From assembly GCA_015233035.1 (NCBI GenBank), contig JADFYM010000007.1, positions 1 to 38,328 on the forward strand: a stretch of 38,328 bases of DNA. Reading direction: 5' to 3'. Every line of letters starts with the position of its first letter. The stretch's first letter is position 1. Shown in pieces: positions 34,500-38,328 of this stretch. The notes beneath the pieces are model-generated. The model did no database searches. It had not been told where the DNA came from and was given only the letters and a program-made list of their open reading frames with translations. This stretch comes from Magnetococcales bacterium (lineage in GTDB: Bacteria; Pseudomonadota; Magnetococcia; Magnetococcales; Magnetaquicoccaceae). The translations under genes were made by a program, and so were the position numbers.

Positions 34500-34735
34500 G
34501 TTGTTCCCCCCCTGATGGTTCCGACAAACGGAATGATTCAGCCGTTTCTGTACACAATCGGCACAAAAAACACCACTCGAAAGGCTAACACAATGGATGC
34601 AAAATGCGCAAGAATATTCCATGCGACCCCATTGATCCACGCAGCCATCGTTGGAAAACACCCTGTCCATAGCCAGTCAGGTGGTATACCATACCGCCAT
34701 GAACCCAATGCCGCCATAACAGGTGAGCGTTTCGC

Positions 34736-35947
34736 ATGGCAACGACAGCACAGACCTCTCTTCAATGGATGGACAAATACTGGTTGGCCACGGGTCAACA
34801 GAGTGATCTGCGCCGTTTACCATCGCTGTATCAGGAGGAGATGACGACGGTCGGTGCGGTGTACCGGAAAAGTGCGCTGCAATACCTGCCAGCAGACAGA
34901 CTGGATCACCATCTTTATTTGATTTTTGCCTTCATGGCCTGGGTGTATGCACGGGAGAAACCGGTGCGGGAGGTGACCGAGGATGACCTCTCTGGCTACT
35001 TTGTCTGGTTGGCCAGACAGGGGTGCCCGATGGCGCAGTGGTCGCTCACAGCAGGGGCTGTCACCGACTTTTTACAGGTGTTGCGACAGGAAGGCATCCT
35101 CCAACGCAATCCCCTGCGTCCCGTCTATAAAATATTCATGGAACGGGAACAACTGCTGCACAGTGTACTGACACAGGCCACGCCATACCCGTTTGATCCA
35201 CCCACCACCTCCCCACGGGTCGCACCCACGACCACTCCCACAGTGACTGATCGGGTCACAACCGCTCGCCCGAAACCTGTCCAGGCGACCCCCGCGCCCG
35301 CTCCCCGAACCATCGTGCCCCCGGTGGTCTGGCAGACCATCCACACGCACAAAACTGTGTTGCGGACACTCGCACTGCTGCTGCTCGTCGGTCTCCTGCT
35401 GCACTACTGTCAGGTTTTGACCGAACGACAGCCCACGACGGGAACCACAACGAGCACACCCAATCCAGGTTCAGTAACCGAACCCAGGACCAAAGGTGCT
35501 GTGTCCACGCGCCAGCCAAAACCCGACGATACCCGGCCTCGAGGCATGTACAAGGATCCAATCGTTGATTTTTTTTACCAGAACGGCATGAAAGATTATT
35601 ATTGCCGGGACTATCGGCAAACTCCCTGTGTTTCCACCCAGGTGCTGCGCAATCCCATCCCGGTGGATCCGGAAAATATCTATGAGGGAGGCGACCAGTA
35701 CATGGGCATGTGTGGTCGATGCCATGGGGACGCAGGTCGGGGTAATGGACTGGATGCCATTCGTCTCAACCAACCACTGACTCCATTGAGCAGGGCGGGT
35801 GGGGACATTCCAGACCGGGATGCCTATCTGTTCTGGATTGTGGCGGCAGGCGGTAGTGACTTTGGCGGACAAATGCCACCGTTCAAGGATCTCCTGGACG
35901 AAAACAAAATCTGGAAGGTGATCCTGTTCTTGCGAACGTTGCGCTGA
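34736..35947 (+). CDS. Integrase-like N-terminal domain fused to membrane-anchored cytochrome c
   Basis: 403 residues without a signal peptide. Residues about 55-135 look like the SAM-like core-binding domain of tyrosine recombinases (VREVTEDDLSGYFVWLARQG, then AVTDFLQVLRQEGILQRNP), but no catalytic recombinase domain follows. Next come a Pro/Thr-rich linker, one membrane helix (about 207-224, VLRTLALLLLVGLLLHYC), a second low-complexity linker and a class I cytochrome c domain with CGRCH (Cys326, Cys329, His330) and axial Met380 in GGQMPPF. Predicted topology: N-terminal domain in the cytoplasm, heme in the periplasm. Divergent from hupS with 236 bp between, so electron transfer from hydrogen oxidation is conceivable. 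Only the cytochrome assignment is firm. ATG at 34736 has AGGTGA upstream. Confidence 0.8.
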   Translation: MATTAQTSLQWMDKYWLATGQQSDLRRLPSLYQEEMTTVGAVYRKSALQYLPADRLDHHLYLIFAFMAWVYAREKPVREVTEDDLSGYFVWLARQGCPMAQWSLTAGAVTDFLQVLRQEGILQRNPLRPVYKIFMEREQLLHSVLTQATPYPFDPPTTSPRVAPTTTPTVTDRVTTARPKPVQATPAPAPRTIVPPVVWQTIHTHKTVLRTLALLLLVGLLLHYCQVLTERQPTTGTTTSTPNPGSVTEPRTKGAVSTRQPKPDDTRPRGMYKDPIVDFFYQNGMKDYYCRDYRQTPCVSTQVLRNPIPVDPENIYEGGDQYMGMCGRCHGDAGRGNGLDAIRLNQPLTPLSRAGGDIPDRDAYLFWIVAAGGSDFGGQMPPFKDLLDENKIWKVILFLRTLR

Positions 35948-36010
35948 TGTTGAACAATCTGAACAACCCCACCCGCAGGGTGGCGTCCACTCGCTCCGGT
36001 ACAGGCATCC

Positions 36011-36283
36011 CGTTAGACACATCGCACAAAGCTGTTATTATTCAATGGGGGTCTGGGGGAGATTATCTCCCCCAGTGGGGTCCAGGGGCAAAGCCCCTGG
36101 TGGGGTCTGGGGCGAAGCCCCGGAAAAACAAGACCCTGTGGGAAAAGCATCCAACGTGTTGCCACTGCGTGTTTTTTTGATTCGCAGCCCCTGGATGCCC
36201 CAAGACGGGGCTCTGCCCCGAACCCCGCCAGGGGCGTTGCCCCTGGACCCCACCAGGGGGATAATCCCCCTGGACCCCTGCCA
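36011..36283 (+). repeat. Full-length class-1 repeat
   Basis: Begins CATCCCGTTAGACACATCGC, with the AGATTATCT hairpin, CCAGGGGCAAAGCCCCTGG, CCGGGGCTTCGCCCCAG (complement), a TGTTGCCACTGCGTG centre and the terminal CCAGGGGGATAATCCCCCTGG. It fills the space between the convergent cytochrome and peroxiredoxin genes, ending about 8 bp from the latter's stop. Confidence 0.85.
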
Positions 36284-36290
36284 GAACGAC

Positions 36291-36761
36291 CTACCCGGCA
36301 GCAGCACGAGCTTCCAGCAAAACCTGCATCCCATGTCCTGCCGTTTTGACATTCCGATAAACGTGTTGCACGACGCCATCGGCATTCACCACGAACGTGG
36401 TTCTGACGATACCCATGCTGGTACGACCGTAATTGGTCTTTTCCTGCCAGACACCGAATTGGGAACACACCTCCCCGTTCTCGTCGCTCAGCAAGGTAAA
36501 TGTCAATCCCTGCTTGAGGCAGAAACGACCGTGTGACGCCACCGAATCTTTGGAAATTCCGGTGACGGTCAAGCCCAACGCCGCAAAGTCAGTCAACAAT
36601 GCTTGAAAATCGTTGGCTTCAATCGTACATCCCGGGGTACTGTCTCTTGGGTAAAAGTAGATGATTCCCCCTCGTTTTCCCAGCAAGTCCTGCAACCGCC
36701 GTTCTTCACCCTGTTGATCCGGCAATCGTGTGTCGGGCATCACATCACCCATTTTCAACAT
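36291..36761 (-). CDS. bcp: Bcp/PrxQ-type peroxiredoxin
   Basis: Thiol peroxidase that reduces hydrogen and organic peroxides. 156 residues with the peroxidatic Cys45 in YPRDSTPGCTIEAN, then LTVTGISKDSVASH and RTTFVVNADGVVQ. In E. coli Bcp the resolving cysteine is five residues later; here that place is Asn50, so the enzyme probably uses another cysteine (Cys80 or Cys98 region) or an external thiol. Start ATG at 36761 has AAGGAGG at 8 nt, a strong ribosome site. The next gene upstream on the strand is the exported hydrolase 95 bp away. Confidence 0.93.
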   Translation of the reverse strand: MLKMGDVMPDTRLPDQQGEERRLQDLLGKRGGIIYFYPRDSTPGCTIEANDFQALLTDFAALGLTVTGISKDSVASHGRFCLKQGLTFTLLSDENGEVCSQFGVWQEKTNYGRTSMGIVRTTFVVNADGVVQHVYRNVKTAGHGMQVLLEARAAAG

Positions 36762-36856
36762 TCTCGCAGCCTCCTTATAACAAACAAATTTTTTTACAGA
36801 TAATAAAGGGTATCTTTACAACACTCTGACAACAGGAAAAAAACCTGGCGCGAAAG

Positions 36857-37648
36857 TCAGAAAATCTCCTTGAACAGTTGGTGCATCAGTGCAAAGGCCC
36901 GTTTGGCACTTTTTTCGTGGTATTGGGCACGTCCTGGCGTGTTGGCGTCCGGGTCTGTAAAAGAGTGGACCGCACCGCCAAAACTCACCAGTTGCCAGTC
37001 CAGTTGGGGTTGGGCACGCATTTCCGCCTCGAATGCCAGCACATCGGCGCCAGGAACCGCAGGATCATTCGCGCCATGGAGGACCAGAACGGCCCCTTTT
37101 ATATTGGCTGCATCCCCAGGATTTGGCGTGTCAAGATTGCCATGAAAAGAGACCACTCCGGCGATATTCCTGCCACTGCGTGCCAGTTCCAAGACGGCTC
37201 CTCCCCCAAAGCAGAAGCCGATTGCGGCGGTCCTCTTGGGGTCAGCCCCCGCCTTCAGCCCTGCTGACAGCAATGCATCCAGGGCATTATTGGCCCTGGC
37301 GCGGAGCAGAGGCCGGTTGGAACGCAGGAAGGTTGCCGCCTGTTTGGCCTCCTCTGGATTCTTTGGCCGCACCGTTTCCCCATACACATCCGCCACGAGA
37401 ATGACATATTCCTTCCCCGCCACCTGTTTGGCCTGCGCCAGGGATTGGGCAGTAACCCCCATCCAGTTGGGTACCATCAGGATGGCCGGGCGCGCGGCGG
37501 TGTTGGTGTTATCGTAGATCAGCACACTCTCAAAGGTGACGCCCTCATGGGTGTGTTTCACCCGCTCTTCCAGCATGGCAGCCATGCCCAGGGTGGGCAG
37601 AAGGCACAGCATGAAAAGCAACCAGAGTCGCATAAGCATGGGTTTCAT
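36857..37648 (-). CDS. Exported dienelactone-hydrolase-family protein
   Basis: 263 residues, alpha/beta hydrolase fold. A signal peptide (MLMRLWLLFMLCLLPTLGMA) points to export. The catalytic triad of dienelactone hydrolases is in place: Cys146 in AIGFCFGGGAVLEL, Asp195 in HGANDPAVPG and His228 in GGAVHSFTDP. Natural substrate unknown; many relatives are general esterases. Start at 37648 is chosen because it begins the signal peptide; the frame is open to 37918, where the extra residues look random. The ribosome site is weak. Confidence 0.88.
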   Translation of the reverse strand: MKPMLMRLWLLFMLCLLPTLGMAAMLEERVKHTHEGVTFESVLIYDNTNTAARPAILMVPNWMGVTAQSLAQAKQVAGKEYVILVADVYGETVRPKNPEEAKQAATFLRSNRPLLRARANNALDALLSAGLKAGADPKRTAAIGFCFGGGAVLELARSGRNIAGVVSFHGNLDTPNPGDAANIKGAVLVLHGANDPAVPGADVLAFEAEMRAQPQLDWQLVSFGGAVHSFTDPDANTPGRAQYHEKSAKRAFALMHQLFKEIF

Positions 37649-37924
37649 TCCAGAACGAAGTTGCAAGAAATGACAAAGTCTACAAACATTTAAAAAACAC
37701 CCGATGCAGGTCCCGTGTTTAAGGTGCGCACAGGGATCCCGGCGACCATGGCACTGGCCACCAGTCCAACGCGCAGGCTGAAACCATTGTATTGGCTGAA
37801 TGTCAATATGCCTTAAACAGCGGACGACCTCGCTGGTGGAGGCAGAGTCACCCTCTTCGACCGCACCCCGGACGACAGCGGCCATGCCGGTCCAAGGTAA
37901 CGGTGCTACGTTCAACACGGGTCA

Positions 37925-38218
37925 TCATTGGCCTCTTTCTCTGCAAGTACACGACGCCACTCTGTCATACTCTACCATGCTTGATATGGGGGAGCGAGAG
38001 AAGATTGTTCCTTGTTGCGTCACACGACCTGGGGTGGCGGGTGACAGGACACGCAGATGCGACTTGTGCATGTTGAAGCCACGGCTTTTCTGGTCCGAGA
38101 AGAACGTCTCTATCCTGAATCGCAGGCGATACAACAAGCAGGCCCTTGCCGCCGAGTCGATACTCGTCACCAGGAAAATCGGCTCCTTGCACCCCTTCCT
38201 CCAGTAAGTATCCCCCGG
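37925..38218 (-). pseudogene. Transposase fragment (IS4-like DDE type), degenerate
   Basis: The minus-strand frame reads GDTYWRKGCKEPIFLVTS, ARACLLYRLRFRIETFFSDQ and KSRGFNMHKSHL, the end of the catalytic domain of IS4-like DDE transposases (Y-R-x-R-W/F-x-I-E-x-x-F). Neither the N-terminal two thirds nor the expected hydrophobic C-terminus is present: after HKSHL the reading loses family likeness. A remnant of an insertion sequence. Confidence 0.7.
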
Positions 38219-38328
38219 CAGAGCCGGGGGCTTTAGTTTGTGAGCCGCTCAAAGCGGCTGGAGGGGTCGCTGACGCGGCCCCATGTTTATGCGCCGCCTA
38301 AAGGCGGCCGATCGGCGTTAAAAATCCA
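38212..38328 (+). repeat. Hairpin-rich stretch at window end, probably insertion-sequence associated
   Basis: CCCCCGGC (38212-38219) and GCCGGGGG (38223-38230) form a perfect stem with a 3-nt loop, followed by CTTTAG. Then come AGCCGCT/AGCGGCT, GGGGTCGC/GCGGCCCC and GCCGCC/GGCGGC stems. It adjoins the transposase fragment and may be the IS end. No gene. Confidence 0.5.

Noticed and set aside
34500-34670. N-terminal extension of the hydrogenase small subunit as a signal peptide
   Set aside because: The extension is Cys-rich with no twin-arginine motif or hydrophobic core, and the ATG at 34499 has its own ribosome site.
2929-36290. CRISPR arrays among the many repeats
   Set aside because: Repeats are irregular, palindromic and dispersed, with no uniform spacers and no cas genes.
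37800-38207. Plus-strand ORF of 135 codons near the window end
   Set aside because: Opposite to a minus-strand frame with clear transposase motifs; no motif of its own.

Overview
The window is GC-rich DNA from a Gram-negative proteobacterium. Evidence: an outer-membrane porin ending in Phe, Sec-type export signals, Kup and Kdp potassium systems, many multidomain two-component and c-di-GMP proteins, and a group-2-like [NiFe] uptake hydrogenase. Families of GC-rich palindromic repeats recur between genes. The style resembles Magnetococcia or other signalling-rich proteobacteria, but this is only an impression; nothing here fixes the taxon.

Layout. 1-2.9 kb: Sfp-type phosphopantetheinyl transferase divergent from APS kinase, tRNA-Leu(CAG), a PPP-type phosphatase and a small basic ORF. 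3-20.4 kb: a potassium island. It holds a short RCK_N protein and Kup on the minus strand. On the plus strand follow two tiny membrane ORFs (the second KdpF), a 79-codon coupled ORF, kdpA (with a one-base frameshift), kdpB, kdpC, a TorF-family porin, kdpD, kdpE, a hybrid histidine kinase and an EAL-type protein. The last two reuse the KdpD membrane/GAF sensor. 20.4-21.7 kb: a HigBA toxin-antitoxin pair whose toxin gene carries a MITE-like insertion in frame. 21.7-27.2 kb: a 1337-residue hybrid kinase and a REC/HD-GYP protein. 27.5-28.9 kb: an XRE/S24 repressor-like protein and a macrodomain hydrolase. 29.5-36 kb: hydrogenase small and large subunits, maturation protease and a diguanylate cyclase in one minus-strand run, divergent from an odd protein that joins an integrase-like N-terminal domain, one membrane helix and a cytochrome c domain. 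36.3-38.3 kb: a Bcp peroxiredoxin, an exported dienelactone-hydrolase-like protein and a transposase remnant.

How it may work together. KdpD/KdpE should sense potassium or turgor stress and turn on the Kdp pump. A 78-bp segment upstream of the kdp genes has a close, ungapped, identically spaced relative at 2569-2646 in front of the 34-codon basic ORF, so both may answer to one regulator. The KdpD-type input module occurs three times in tandem, coupled to three outputs: a KdpE-type kinase, a hybrid kinase with receiver, and a degenerate EAL domain. The EAL protein also begins with a KdpF-like segment. This expanded Kdp signalling island is the best candidate for an undescribed system in the window.

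Repeats. Three classes are visible: (1) an approximately 280-330 bp GC-rich multi-hairpin element with four full-length copies and several partial ones, mostly between convergent genes; (2) short TA-flanked MITE-like elements with ends like TACTGCGCACGGTCA and an inner inverted GTCATTCCCGCG hairpin; (3) stand-alone GTCATTCCCGCG hairpins. All product names rest on motif recognition by eye; no database search was run.
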